From positions 17,858,126 to 17,922,125 of the forward strand of contig NC_073692.1 of NCBI RefSeq assembly GCF_029784155.1: a stretch of DNA of 64,000 bases. The letters are read 5' to 3'. Position 1 is the first letter of the stretch. Every line of letters begins with the position of its first letter. The notes beneath the pieces were generated by a model. The model searched no databases. It saw only the letters and a program-made list of their open reading frames with translations, and was not told where the DNA came from. Position numbers and translations under genes: made by a program. Source of the DNA: Uranotaenia lowii (Eukaryota; Arthropoda; Insecta; Diptera; Culicidae). This document shows positions 1-10,886 of this stretch, in pieces.

Positions 1-34
1 ATACTCCAAAAACATTTTTTGAAATAGTCAGAAC

Positions 35-433
35 CAAGGTTGCCAAAATCACAGAAAAATCTGTGTTATCACAGAATTTTGAGCAAAATTTCATCACAGA
101 ATCTGTGTCACAGATCACAGAATTTTTAAAATTTTCACAGAATTCACAGATTTTCTAAATTTTGTTCGGATTTCCGAAATTATGAATTTTCATGTCACTT
201 TCGACTTTTTATTTCTAACTCTAAATCATGAGAATATGAAAACAAGGTAATGTGAATTGATTTTTTTTCTATTAAAACTGTAAGTAAGTTCCAATTTGTT
301 GATGTTTCACATGATTTCCCAATGAAATTCATAGAAATTGCATCACAGAAAACAGTCACAGAATTTTATGTTCAAATCACAGAATTCGAGATTTTTTTTT
401 GTCAGAAACACAGAATTTTTTTCGGCAACCTTG
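35..433. mobile_element. hAT-like MITE, copy 1
   Basis: Non-coding 399-bp element bounded by the inverted repeat CAAGGTTGCC (35-44) and GGCAACCTTG (424-433). It is flanked by a perfect 8-bp direct repeat GTCAGAAC at 27-34 and 434-441, which fits the hAT target-duplication pattern nTnnnnAn. The interior is built from many copies of CACAGAATT and its variants. An inverted, diverged copy lies at 17612-17926. No transposase is present, so it would have been moved in trans. The hAT assignment rests on the TSD length and pattern and the CAAGG start. Confidence 0.8.
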
Positions 434-441
434 GTCAGAAC

Positions 442-2685
442 CAGAGATAAGCTAGTATCATCATTTATGGAAACCGTCTATACGTCTGCGAATCCATATT
501 CAAGTATCCAATGAAGGAGTAGTGTTAGTTGGTGAAAGGTAGAGATCAGGATCCATTTTGGTAAATGGTGCGATCATGATGTTCCTACACCTCCTATGCT
601 CCTAGACATTTCCTAAGGAAACTCCTATTTCTATGAGGCATTTGATAAAGGTCCAATAAAATGGATCGAATAAAATATTGAAAGCAAATCAATACCATCC
701 AAATTTCTTCTTTGATAAACTAGCTCTTTTCCCTAAACGTTATCCCTGTTGAAGCAAAGAGTTTTCAAAAAGGCTTTACTGTTTGAAGACGGAAAGCATT
801 TTTAAATGAAAATGAGTTATATTTTAATATTTAGACACAAATTTTCGTAAATTGTTTTTGAAAACTCTTTGATTCTTTGCTCTCCTTTGCCTCACATTTT
901 AGAAGTCTTAAGACCTTTGATGCTCAAAGAGTACAAATCAATGTTTTAAATAATCAAAACTTTTAAATACATTTTCGCACATAAAGCAGGTTACGCAAAT
1001 TAAAACATAACCCACTGAACACACACTTCCACTCCTACACAAATAAGTCGCGTGGGAGTCGGACACTCAAACAATAAAAATATTTAAATAAAATAGAGAA
1101 CATTAAGATTGTTTACAAAGTATGTTTCCAGATGCGTAAATGAAATGCCGCAAACACACATCGAGCTGGTTCGCTGTCTTTTAACAAAAACTCTAACGAA
1201 CCCTACTATATTCAGGTGTTTGTTTCATTTTCCCTGCACACAAAGTGTACAGTTAAAGTTAATGAAAAGAGAGAGTGAAATTGAAAAATGCCATCATTGG
1301 TTTAAAATCCTTGGGAAAAAAGAAAAAAAAATGCCATCATGGAATATCCTCTCCGGGGTTTTCCGTATTCGTCAGAGATGTTGCCTTTTCTCCAACCAGC
1401 GGCGCATGCAAAAAGTTACTCCTGATCTAGGTGCGAGGTGCGAGGTATACTTCTGCCACAGTCACATACATCACTTCAACATAACATGAAAAATACCCGA
1501 TCAGCCAAACTGAATTATAATTTTTCTAGAAAACACATTACGACAGGACCAAAAACGAGACCGACCGCAACAGTTGAGTTAGTAATGTACAGAAAAAATC
1601 GTTTCCCTTATCCAAACATATTTGAGCGAAAATTCTAAAATATCTGAGAAACTAAATTTGTCACAAATTATTCCTGAAGTGCTTCTTCCTGTGAAGTTGT
1701 AAAATGAATCCATTACAGGTATTCGTAAAAAAAACCGGATCATCGTGCTTCAGCTTCGGGAAATTTCAATTAAAAATATAGAACTTGCCAATTTTCCTTA
1801 GCACAACCTTATTATTGCTTCATCCCGGAAGGCGAATCAAAATTGTTGGGTAGTGTCCCGACGAAAACAATGCCTTCCGGACGGTTATAAGTTCAATAAT
1901 TTTTTTTTATCGCCATCCCGATCACCCAGATACCAGCTAATTGAAGGCAGGAGAGACACCGGTTCGTTCGGGGAAGGATCCAATTTTCTCGTAATTATTT
2001 TCCCATTCGAGACCACACCACCACACATTGTAATCAGCGGCAGAGTGCAATTACAAAAAAGGAACTGGTAACTGGAAAGTGCAGCGGACATTATTATTTT
2101 TTATAACAGAAAGTAGAGAAAAAGCTGATATGATCAACATTAAAAACGCCCTGATAAAAATTGAACCCGGAAGAAATGGCGATTAAAATTGAAAAAAATA
2201 GAACTTATAAATTCTTTCTTTGAAAACTGGAAAACACTACATAGGTTTCGAACGTCGTTTCACACATTTTCAGAGAAAAAGTGATGATGAACTGAACAAA
2301 ATAAGTAAAACTTGGGTGTTTTTTTGTGTACAAAATGAGCTGCGGTGATGTTACTACGTGTGTTATTATATTTTTTTTAATTTTTCGATGTTTCTTATTC
2401 TTCTTCTTATTCATCATCTTCTTCTTCTTCCCTTTCTCCTTCTTTTACCAATGTAGCCAAACATGTAAGCATCCTGGAAAATGAAAAACTTGCTTGATAA
2501 ATGAAGCTTCTTTTCAACTTACAACTGTTACATGTGAAAATGTATTGCAGAGATTACTAAGGCCAAGCCAACCATATGGTAAATACCGCAGAAGATACCG
2601 GAACAAGGGAAGGGATAAAGCGTGGAATTCCCTTCCAAACGCTTTTTGAAGATTTTTATAAAAAAAACATTGCAATTTTTTGATA
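442..2685. other. Intergenic AT-rich DNA, no gene recognised
   Basis: Only short reading frames of low complexity or unremarkable composition occur here. The stretch 1800-2090 is somewhat richer in G+C but shows no recognisable protein. I see no RNA gene or element boundary. Confidence 0.5.
2394..2447. repeat. Imperfect (CTT)n microsatellite
   Basis: Runs of CTT interrupted by ATT and CCT on the plus strand. Confidence 0.75.
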
Positions 2686-2691
2686 AGGCTA

Positions 2692-3985
2692 AAGTCTGCT
2701 TCATTTAATATTGGAACACAAACAATTGCGTGTAGTTCAGTCATTTATTAACGAATTCATAATTTGTTTTTCATACAAATGTAGCATTTTCTTTACTCTT
2801 TCATAAAAAAAAAATTATTCATTGCTGTTTCGAAGAAATTCTCGTACTTTTCCCGTAATACGGCACATTAGGCGGCGCACACCCTTTTCGTCCACCGTTT
2901 TGGCGATTTGATTCAACCAGTTCTTCATTTGAATCATGTTCCTAACAAGTTTTCCCTTTGCCTTAAGCCTCCGCTTCGTGATTGCCCAGTATTTCTCTAT
3001 CGGCCGGAACTGGGGGCAGTTGGGGGGGTTGAGGTCCTTCGGTATTACGCTGACCCCGTTCGTTGCGTACCATTCCATAACCGTTTTGCTGTAATGGCAG
3101 CTTGCGAGGTCCGGCCAAAACATTACTGGACGGTCGTGGGCACGAATAAACGGCAGAATCCGTTTCTGTAGGCACTCTTTTTTGTAGACTTCTGATATCA
3201 TTGTCTTGTAAGTGAGAAAGACTTTGGTTTTCTGTCCACAACTGCATCCCCTGCCAAATCACGTACTTGCGGGCGAATTTATCCGCAAACACGAACTTAA
3301 ATTTTTCAGGTACATCCCCCCGAGCCGTCGCCAAATAAAATTTTTGACCTGGGATTTGCCCAAAGTCCGCCTTCACGTAGGTCTCATCGTCCATCAGAAT
3401 ACATCCGTCGAACTTGGTCAGCGCTTGGTCGTACAGCTTTCGAGCACGGATTCTGGCCACATTGTTCTGCTTCAGCGTCCGATTTGGCTGTTTGCTGGCT
3501 CGGAAAGACCTTATTCCTTCCCGGAGACGAATTCGTCGCACCGTACTGTGAGCGGCCTGGAACTTATTGGCCAAATCGCGGTCTGAAAGATTGGGATTCC
3601 TCTTGACGGCCTTGATGACTTTCCCACGCAGTTTCCGGTCGACAGTTCCACTCCGACGCTTCGAATGCGGCTTCCGAGCCGTCGTCAATGTTTCCTTGTA
3701 CTGCTTGATAACACGCCATACGGTATTTCTGGGCATTTTAAGCTGTTTAGCTAGCTTCGATGCCGACAACAATGGATTTTCAAGAAAACTGTGCACAATT
3801 GGATCTCTCCGTTCGGCTTTTATGGCGGTTGTTTACAAAATGCTATCGTTTGGTGTTATGACATAAATACATGGTGAAAGGTAATGAATTTCCAGACACG
3901 TGGGTGAAAAAAGTTTCCAAATCCGTCCACTAGGAGCGCCACAATGAGCAAAAGAATTTGTTTCAATATTAAATGAAGCAGACTT
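2692..3985 (-). mobile_element. ITmD37E (IS630/Tc1/mariner) transposon
   Basis: The element is 1,294 bp with near-perfect inverted ends of about 24 bp. The left end begins AAGTCTGCTTCATTTAATAT and the right end (3962-3985) is its complement. TA occurs on both sides (2690-2691 and 3986-3987), as expected for the superfamily. It carries one minus-strand transposase gene with a frameshift. It sits inside the terminal repeat of the older element at 2686-4878, so it is the younger insertion. Confidence 0.9.
2815..3832 (-). pseudogene. DD37E transposase with one frameshift
   Basis: Cut-and-paste transposase of the ITmD37E group. The N-terminal half has two helix-turn-helix-like segments, around SASKLAKQLKMPRNTVWRV and DRDLANKFQAAHSTVRRIRL, with a basic linker between them. 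The first catalytic Asp is in ILMDDETYVK, the second in FWPDLASCHYS and the Glu in RPIEKYWA. Exactly 37 residues separate the second Asp from the Glu. The frame shifts near 3246-3252: upstream reads ...KYVIWQ and the continuation CSCGQKTKVFLTYKTMISEV lies in another frame. The open frame extends upstream of its GTG at 3796 to a stop at 3833-3835 without an ATG, so the start is also lost or unrecognised. This copy is probably inactive, although all three catalytic residues survive. Confidence 0.9.
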
Positions 3986-4880
3986 TATGATCATTTAGTA
4001 TCCGGGCAGTTTCAAACCTCTGTATTTTAAAAACTATTGATTTGATCGAAAAACTTTCTATGGAGGAAATGAAGGTGTTATTATGATATTTAATGTAAAA
4101 ATATTTAAAAAATAATTTATCGTTGATGACAAGAAATACTCTTACTTTAGGATAAAATATAATTTTTATCTTTGCACACTTTTTTCAGCCATGTAATGAT
4201 CTATTATTTTTAGCACAGAAGCTAAACCTTTTCAATATCATGATATTTTACTCAAATTCATCTGTAAAAATCAATTGGAATCTGGTTGGAACCTTTTCAT
4301 GAGTAGGCATCTCGAAGAATATGACCTCTTAAATTCGGGTTTAACATAAATTTATTGGTCCACCTGGAACTGCTAATTTTTAGTTAATTCCTGGGTGTCC
4401 ACATGACAGGCAACACTTTTTGCCTGTCGGAAACGGATTTACTGCATAGTTAAGAGGTCTGCATTCAGTTGTCTCCAATAACCATAAATTTGTTCCTATA
4501 GTTGAGATCAAGGGTTCCACTCCGATGCTTGGTTTGAATTTCGTGAGCATCCTAAAGTGGCTCTTTATACTTCTCAACAATCTGGACCAGAAAAAAAAAT
4601 CAGAAAAAATAAACAGTTCATGTGTTTTCAAGTCAAAAATAATAAATTTCCGAGGCGAAAAGTGCATAAAAGGAGCAAATTTGTGCAACATTATTTTTAC
4701 TATGGCTTTTTGCACCGTAAATATCTCAAACACACGTTAACGTAAAAAAGTTAGAAAAAAATAGGCAAGATAGTCCTTTTCATAACCAACACAACGCTGC
4801 TAAAGTTTTGCATATCCGAGCTCTAGTAACCTAGCTATCACCGAAATGAAGTGCCCGGATACTAAATGATCATAGCCTTA

Positions 4881-6291
4881 TATCTGTACAAAGGTAGAAC
4901 CTTACCAAATAAGTTCTCACCTTGAGGGTACATTTTTCACAGATCCGGATCCTTGCGTCTTTAGTTGACAGGAACAGGACTGATGCTTGTTTGGTCCTGG
5001 GAACTTTGGCAACTCAAACTTCGTCTCTTCTTACATATTTTTGGTGTTTGAAATATTCACAGAATTTTCCCATCATCACATCTTCACAATAACGTTCACA
5101 ATTCGATGTTGTATTAAACTTTTTTAATATCAGTTTCTCATTTCAGAAAAAAACTTTTTTCTTGGAGTGAATATTTCGACGTCCTCACAAAGCAAAGCCT
5201 ACTTGAACTCTACCTTTTAAAGATTTTTCGATGCTTGAGAAAAAATTTTTTTTACAAAAATGTGTTCCTCAAACCAAAACTATTCACGGCACATAATAAA
5301 AAGGTAAAATTTACCGAGATAAAAAGATGAATACTTGTGAAATTTTTAAGCTGAAGAATATCGATATCAATATCAATAGCTCTATACATTAGAGTGGCAA
5401 TGGATGTATTGGAAAAAAAATCATGATCGAATTTTGAGATCCGATCGTATACATTTTGAAGTTTGGCCCAAACCTGTAAAAAATTCAAACTTAATCGGAT
5501 TGGATTTAGGGGTACCTCAAAGCACTCGAAATTTTGGTTTTTTGACTCTCAAAAATAACCAAGAAAATTGGAAAAATCGAAATTCTAACTACGATGCTAA
5601 ATTACTACGAAATGCATGAAACGTCAAGATCTGGTATAATTTCTAAAAAAATTATGGCCATAAAAAGACTTTCTAGGACTTAGCCATTTTTTGGAAAACC
5701 GACCGTTTTTTTCAGAAAACCGACGTCGAGTCCCAGAAAGTCGATTTTTGGCCGGTAATAATTTGTTCTCCAAGATATCACCAGAACTCTATGATTTATG
5801 CATTTTTTAATCATTTAGCATTAAAATTAAAAATTTAGAGCTTCCGAATTTTCATTGCTCCCCTCTTTGGTGATCTTTTTACAGCAAGCCTCGTTGGATA
5901 AATTTATGACTCGTGCTGAAAAAAAAAATCAATACTTCACGGTGTCTCTGATGGAACGATTTCATTTATCGAAAACTAGCATCGCTAATTTTTGCACCAT
6001 TCGAAAGATGGGACTTCTCCCTTTCATTTGAGCCAAAATTTGAAATAATCCACCGGGGGGTCTAGAACATTTTATTTTTTTGAAGATTTTTTAACCTTTT
6101 AAACGGGTTTATCAAAGAAAAAATCATACTAATCACTGTGAAAACGCTCGTTTTACCTTTAGCGTAAATCCAACATCATATGTCAATAACATGATTTAAT
6201 AGGAAATTTCCCTGGCTACAATTTTGTAGAAGATATCAAAGTGATACAAATTGATAGAAAAGAGTTGGAATTCCACAAACAGAGTGATTCC
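4881..6291. other. Dispersed-repeat fragments, no gene
   Basis: No supported coding region. The part 5880-6060 has an inverted relative at 17290-17410 and a direct relative near 18185-18230, so at least this segment is interspersed repeat. The rest is AT-rich with homopolymer runs. Confidence 0.5.
5880..6060 (+). repeat. Interspersed repeat fragment
   Basis: The piece around CACGGTGTCTCTGATGG and GCATCGCTAATTTTTGCACC reappears on the opposite strand at 17290-17410 with about 80% similarity by eye. The piece GTTGGATAAATTTATGACTC resembles 18190-18215. It ends in ACAGAGTGATT, directly before the MITE at 6292. The same AGAGTGATT sequence also adjoins the foldback element (complement of 17297-17308). 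Confidence 0.6.
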
Positions 6292-6565
6292 CGAGCAGAC
6301 TTTTATGGCAAAATTATACCTAATTTTGCTATCATGCCTTGAAAGTTAAATGAGGTATCATTTTGCCCGAATAAAGGTGGTACAATGACTTCCATCTGTA
6401 CCGTTGAGCCGTCAACACGTACGCCGGAGCATCGTATCGTTGCTGTGTACCTGCAGGAACATTTTACATTATTTATTTTTTCCTTACCTGTTTTTCAATC
6501 AGCACTTTTCAGTGCTAAAATTATTTTCATTTTCTTTTATTCATATTTTCTCTTTTCTTTCCAGC

Positions 6566-7996
6566 ATGGGGAAGTCATCGGCTGGCTCAAGGGCTGGTAG
6601 AAAGCGTATTGCCGAAACTAATTCAGGTCCATCGCCCAAAAAAGTTGAAATTTCCAACTCATTCGATGTCCTTCATAACATCGGTGATGAGGAAATATTC
6701 ATATTTAATTCTGATAAGAGTACTAAGAAACCTTCTTCTTCTTATACTCTTAAAAACGAAAAGATTCCACCAATAACGGTCACGATTCCTGACTTCAATG
6801 CCTTTCGAAAAGAAATCGTCACTTCCGTAAAGGATGTGAAGATTTCTTTTCAGATTGGTCGAAGGGGAACTGCTCGTATATTGGCGGAATCTTTTAATGA
6901 TTTTCAAAAAATTTTAAATTATTTGAATAATAAAAAACATCAATTTTTTACTTACGACACTAGAAGTGATCGTCCATTTAAAGTTGTACTTCGTGGTCTC
7001 ACCGGCGATCAGACACCGGATGAGATCACAGCTGAATTAAATTCTTTGTTAGGTTTTTCTCCAATTCAAGTAATTCAAATGAGGAAAAGAACCAACACGA
7101 ATAATACCAGTAGTGTTGGTTTTGCTCCTGAACTTTATTTGATCCATTTTAAAAAGGATCAGGTTAATAATTTGAAAATTTTGGAAAAGGCTCGTCTTAT
7201 GTTTCATTGTCGAGTAAAATTTGAACCTTTTCGTAAATCCCATACCAATTTTTTACAAAATATTACGCAATGTCGTCGTTGTCAAGCTTTTTGTCATGGC
7301 ACTAAAAATTGTAGAATGAATGCCAGATGCATGTTTTGCGGCTCATTCGATCATGAAAAATCTAAATGCCTTTTTGGTGGTGATAAGCCAAAAACAGAAT
7401 TTTTTAAGTGTGCGAATTGCGCAGGTAATCATTCCTCGAATTCTCTAGATTGTCCCGTTAGGGCAAAAATTATTGCTTCTAGGAAAAACCCCAAAGTTTC
7501 CAGAAAAGTTTCTTCTCCTCCTTCCTCTTTTTCGTCTTCACACGTCAGGCCGGCAAACAACCTGCCTGTTCGCAGTCAGCCTCGGCCTACATTGGAATCA
7601 CGGCTGGGTAATACCCGAAGTGATTTTAATGTTACCTGCGCTGATTCTGCGCCACAGACTCGTTGTTTATCGTTCTCAGAGGTGGTTGAAAATGGGTTGC
7701 CCTCTCCAGGCATAACTAATAAAAATGGGAAAAAACCAAGTCTCAACGTTCATGCGAAGGCTTGGGAAAATCCCCGAAATTCAAATACTTTTTCTTCTCC
7801 TTCATTTTCTGATCCTAACAATTTTGTTGATTTGGGTGAGATTACTGAGGAAAAATTAAAATTTTTGCATCAAAATTTAATGGAAATGATGCAACTTATG
7901 TTGAAAGCAAATTCAATGTTTGAAGCTTTCCAAACTTCTTTTAATTATGCTAACAAAATTATTATGACATTACGATTCCCTCATGGATCCAAATAG
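6566..7996 (+). CDS. LINE ORF1, Gag-like RNA-binding protein
   Basis: Nucleic-acid-binding protein that should coat the LINE RNA. I chose the ATG at 6566 (MGKSSAGSRAGRKR, 476 aa). The frame is open to 6404, but that stretch encodes a hydrophobic, Phe-rich segment typical of translated 5' UTR. The N-terminus is basic. The middle (about residues 135-225) resembles the conserved region that precedes the zinc fingers in Jockey-type ORF1 proteins. Three zinc knuckles follow: CRRCQAFCHGTKNC and CMFCGSFDHEKSKC (both CX2CX4HX4C), then CANCAGNHSSNSLDC (CX2CX3HX6C). A Ser/Pro-rich C-terminal region follows. The end overlaps ORF2 by 14 nt, suggesting re-initiation or frameshift translation of ORF2. A pyrimidine tract ending CCAG directly before the chosen start resembles a 3' splice site, probably by chance. 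Confidence 0.88.
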   Translation: MGKSSAGSRAGRKRIAETNSGPSPKKVEISNSFDVLHNIGDEEIFIFNSDKSTKKPSSSYTLKNEKIPPITVTIPDFNAFRKEIVTSVKDVKISFQIGRRGTARILAESFNDFQKILNYLNNKKHQFFTYDTRSDRPFKVVLRGLTGDQTPDEITAELNSLLGFSPIQVIQMRKRTNTNNTSSVGFAPELYLIHFKKDQVNNLKILEKARLMFHCRVKFEPFRKSHTNFLQNITQCRRCQAFCHGTKNCRMNARCMFCGSFDHEKSKCLFGGDKPKTEFFKCANCAGNHSSNSLDCPVRAKIIASRKNPKVSRKVSSPPSSFSSSHVRPANNLPVRSQPRPTLESRLGNTRSDFNVTCADSAPQTRCLSFSEVVENGLPSPGITNKNGKKPSLNVHAKAWENPRNSNTFSSPSFSDPNNFVDLGEITEEKLKFLHQNLMEMMQLMLKANSMFEAFQTSFNYANKIIMTLRFPHGSK

Positions 7997-10640
7997 ATGT
8001 TTAAATATTATGAATTGGAACGCTAGATCTTTGCTGGCTAACCAAGATGAATTCTTTTTATTTTTGAAAACTCAAAACATACATATTGCTGCCATCACTG
8101 AAACTTTTTTAAAGCCAGACAATAACTTGAAAAGCAATGCTTTCTTTAAAATTTTACGAAATGATCGACTTGATCGACAAGGTGGGGGTGTAGCTATTGT
8201 CATCAATAGTCGTCTCAAATTTAGACTTCTTCCTTCTTTCAATACAAAAGTCTTAGAAACAATTGGAATTGAATTAGAAACTTCTATGGGGAAAATTATA
8301 ATTGTTGCCGCATATTTGCCTTTTCAATGCAGCGGCGAACAGAAAAATTTTTTGAAGGGAGATTTGCAAAAACTCACCAGAAATAAATCTAAATTTTTTA
8401 TTATTGGTGACTTTAATGCAAAACACCGATCTTGGAATAATATTTCATCAAATTCAAATGGGAATATTTTGTTTAATGACTGCTCTGCAGGTTATTATAC
8501 TGTTGAATATCCTAATGGGCATACTTGTTTTTCTTCAATTAGAAATCCCTCCACAATTGATTTGGTTCTAACGGATTTAGGCGAGCATTGTAGTCAATTA
8601 GTTACTCATGCGGACCTCGATTCAGACCACCTTCCAGTAACATTTTCTTTATCCCAGAGTCCCATTGAAAACCCTTTAAAATCAACTTTTAACTTTCAAA
8701 AGGCTAACTGGGAGCGATATATGAATTTTATTGAACGTAATTTAGATGTAAACGTTCCACTGAATTCAATAGAAGATATTGATTTGGCTGTAGAAAATTT
8801 GACAACTGCAATAGTCAATGCTAAAGCCGCTTCAATACCTAAAGTTAAACATAAATTTAATCAACCTTTAATTGATGATGATCTTCAGTTTTTGATACGA
8901 CTGAAAAACATTCGTCGACGCCAATATCAACGTACTAGGGATCCTTATTTGAAATTAATTTATTGCGACCTTCAAAAAGAGATCAAACGTCGTTTAAATT
9001 TCATTCGTAATGAAAATTTTGCTAAAGCAGTAGAGGATATAAAACCCTACTCAAAGCCATTTTGGAAATTAACTAAAATTTTGAAAAAGCCCCAGAAGCC
9101 AATTCCTACTTTGAAAGATGGGGATAAACTTCTTTTAACTAATTCAGAAAAGGCTCAAAAATTAGCCCAACAATTTGAGTCTGCTCATGATTTTAATTTA
9201 AACGTTGTAAGTCCAATTGATGCTCAAATTTCCCTAGAATTTGATGATATTCTTTCTAAGCAAAATGTGTTTGAAAGTTCTTGTGAGACAAATATTGATG
9301 AACTTAAATTGATTTTCAAAAAATTTAAAAATATGAAAGCTCCAGGGGAAGATGGGATTTTCTATATTCTTATTAAAAAGTTGCCTGAAAGCACTTTAAA
9401 TTTTTTAGTTGAAATCTTCAACAAATGTTTTCACTTGGCTTATTTTCCCAATAAATGGAAAAATGCCAAAGTAACTCCAATTTTGAAACCTGGAAAAAGT
9501 GCTTCAGAGCCTTCAAGTTATCGACCAATTAGTTTGCTTCCATCTTTAAGTAAACTATTTGAGAGAGTTATTTTGAATAGAATGATGATTCACATTAATC
9601 AGAATTCTATTTTCCCTGATGAACAATTTGGTTTCCGTCATGGACATTCTACTACACATCAACTTTTGAGTGTAACTAATATGATTAACGCTAGCAAATC
9701 TGAAGGTTATTCAACTGGTGTTGCTCTTCTTGATATTGAAAAAGCTTTTGACAGTGTTTGGCACAAAGGTTTAGTAGCTAAATTAGCTCGATTTGATTTT
9801 CCTGTATATCTCACCAAAATTATTCAAAATTATTTGACTAGCCGAACCTTACAAGTAAGCTATCAAAATTCATGCTCTGAAAGGACACCCATTAGAGCTG
9901 GTGTCCCTCAGGGTAGTATACTTGGGCCAATCTTATACAATATTTTTACTTCTGATCTTCCTGATGTACCAGAAGGAAAAGGTAGAAGATTATTTGCTGA
10001 TGATACTTTGCTTTCAGCAAAAGGTCGAAATTTACGGGTGGTACGCAGTAGATTGCAACAAAATTTAAATTCCTTTTTGAATTACTTGAAAATGTGGAAA
10101 ATTTCTCCTAACGCTTCCAAAACTCAACTTATTTTATTTCCCCATAAGCCAAGAGCAAATTTTTTAAAACCTAATGAAAATCATTCCATAACTTTTAATG
10201 GGGTTTCATTAGAATGGTCTGATCACGTGAAGTACTTGGGACTTACACTTGATCGGAATCTTACTTTTAAAAATCACATTGAAGATATTCAATCTAAATG
10301 TAATAAATACACTAAATCTCTTTATTCTCTCATCAACAGGAAATCCCGGTTGTGTCTGCGAAATAAGATGCTCATCTACAAACAAGTTTTCCGACCAGCG
10401 ATCATGTATGCAGTTCCGATTTGGTCTAGCTGCTGCGCGACGAGGAAGAAAGTCATCCAGAGGATTCAGAACAAAGTTCTGAAAATGATTTTGCGGCTTC
10501 CACCTTGGCACAGCACCGAAGATCTTCATCGGATTGCGGGCATTGAATCGATCGAAGAGATGGCCAACAAAATCATCTCCAACTTCAGAGGCAAATCGAT
10601 GCAGTCTTCCATCGCAGAGATTCGTTCTCTTTATGTTTAG
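7983..10640 (+). CDS. LINE ORF2, endonuclease-reverse transcriptase
   Basis: An 885-aa polyprotein that nicks target DNA and reverse-transcribes the LINE RNA. The N-terminal APE-type endonuclease (about 1-230) shows NWNARSL with Asn13, Glu40 in ITETFLKP, GDFNAKHRSW at 142 and SDHLPVTF at 214. The RT domain (about 440-800) shows SSYRPISLLPSLSKLFE, the catalytic ALLDIEKAFDSVW with Asp584, RAGVPQGSILGPILY and FADD at 671-674, then VKYLGLTLDRNLTF. No RNase H domain follows, as in Jockey elements. The length is normal for the clade and there is no internal stop, so all expected catalytic residues are present. The start at 7983 lies 14 nt inside ORF1. Confidence 0.95.
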   Translation: MDPNRCLNIMNWNARSLLANQDEFFLFLKTQNIHIAAITETFLKPDNNLKSNAFFKILRNDRLDRQGGGVAIVINSRLKFRLLPSFNTKVLETIGIELETSMGKIIIVAAYLPFQCSGEQKNFLKGDLQKLTRNKSKFFIIGDFNAKHRSWNNISSNSNGNILFNDCSAGYYTVEYPNGHTCFSSIRNPSTIDLVLTDLGEHCSQLVTHADLDSDHLPVTFSLSQSPIENPLKSTFNFQKANWERYMNFIERNLDVNVPLNSIEDIDLAVENLTTAIVNAKAASIPKVKHKFNQPLIDDDLQFLIRLKNIRRRQYQRTRDPYLKLIYCDLQKEIKRRLNFIRNENFAKAVEDIKPYSKPFWKLTKILKKPQKPIPTLKDGDKLLLTNSEKAQKLAQQFESAHDFNLNVVSPIDAQISLEFDDILSKQNVFESSCETNIDELKLIFKKFKNMKAPGEDGIFYILIKKLPESTLNFLVEIFNKCFHLAYFPNKWKNAKVTPILKPGKSASEPSSYRPISLLPSLSKLFERVILNRMMIHINQNSIFPDEQFGFRHGHSTTHQLLSVTNMINASKSEGYSTGVALLDIEKAFDSVWHKGLVAKLARFDFPVYLTKIIQNYLTSRTLQVSYQNSCSERTPIRAGVPQGSILGPILYNIFTSDLPDVPEGKGRRLFADDTLLSAKGRNLRVVRSRLQQNLNSFLNYLKMWKISPNASKTQLILFPHKPRANFLKPNENHSITFNGVSLEWSDHVKYLGLTLDRNLTFKNHIEDIQSKCNKYTKSLYSLINRKSRLCLRNKMLIYKQVFRPAIMYAVPIWSSCCATRKKVIQRIQNKVLKMILRLPPWHSTEDLHRIAGIESIEEMANKIISNFRGKSMQSSIAEIRSLYV

Positions 10641-10886
10641 TTTAATTTTAAGATAGTGTTTAGTTTTAAGTATAAAATATTTTTGCTATTACAGGATGTT
10701 CTCCTACATTAAAAACTTGATTGCGCTCAGCAAATTTAAATCTTATAAATAAATTTTTATAATCTAGTTACTTATAGGGCTATGAACAGTTCATTATTGA
10801 GCTGAACACCTAGTTTAATGCAATAATGTAATATAAGTGTAATGATGATTTGATACAAATAAAGACATATTTAAAAAAAAAAAAAA
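10641..10886 (+). other. LINE 3' UTR with poly(A) signal and tail
   Basis: Non-coding tail of the LINE. AATAAA at 10858-10863 lies shortly before an A-rich stretch starting near 10873. The downstream target duplicate follows directly. Confidence 0.8.

Larger units (their letters stand above)
2686..4878. mobile_element. TA-flanked MITE (AGGCTATGATC family), split by a DD37E transposon
   Basis: The ends form a 27-bp perfect inverted repeat that starts AGGCTATGATCATTTAGTAT and ends CCGGGCA. The left copy is cut after its sixth base by the transposon at 2692-3985: bases 2686-2691 are on one side and 3988-4008 on the other. The right copy is intact at 4852-4878. TA dinucleotides flank the element at 2684-2685 and 4879-4880. 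Removing the insertion and one duplicated TA leaves 897 bp. No coding capacity is visible in the rest. A diverged relative may lie at 47990-48165. Confidence 0.8.
6388..10886 (+). mobile_element. Full-length Jockey-type LINE
   Basis: Non-LTR retrotransposon of about 4.5 kb. It lies between two perfect 15-bp copies of AAAGGTGGTACAATG (6373-6387 and 10887-10901) and ends in an A-rich tail. Both ORFs are open, so this is a recent insertion and possibly retrotransposition-competent. It interrupts the MITE at 6292-11648. Absence of an RNase H domain and a zinc-knuckle ORF1 with ORF1/ORF2 overlap support Jockey clade. Confidence 0.93.

Noticed and set aside
1109..1489. 126-codon frame as a gene
   Set aside because: No domain, no codon bias, and it lies in ordinary AT-rich DNA.
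6404..6565. N-terminal 54 residues of the LINE ORF1 frame as a membrane anchor
   Set aside because: The hydrophobic, Phe-rich segment comes from T-rich 5' UTR. A better start at 6566 begins a basic, Gag-like N-terminus.
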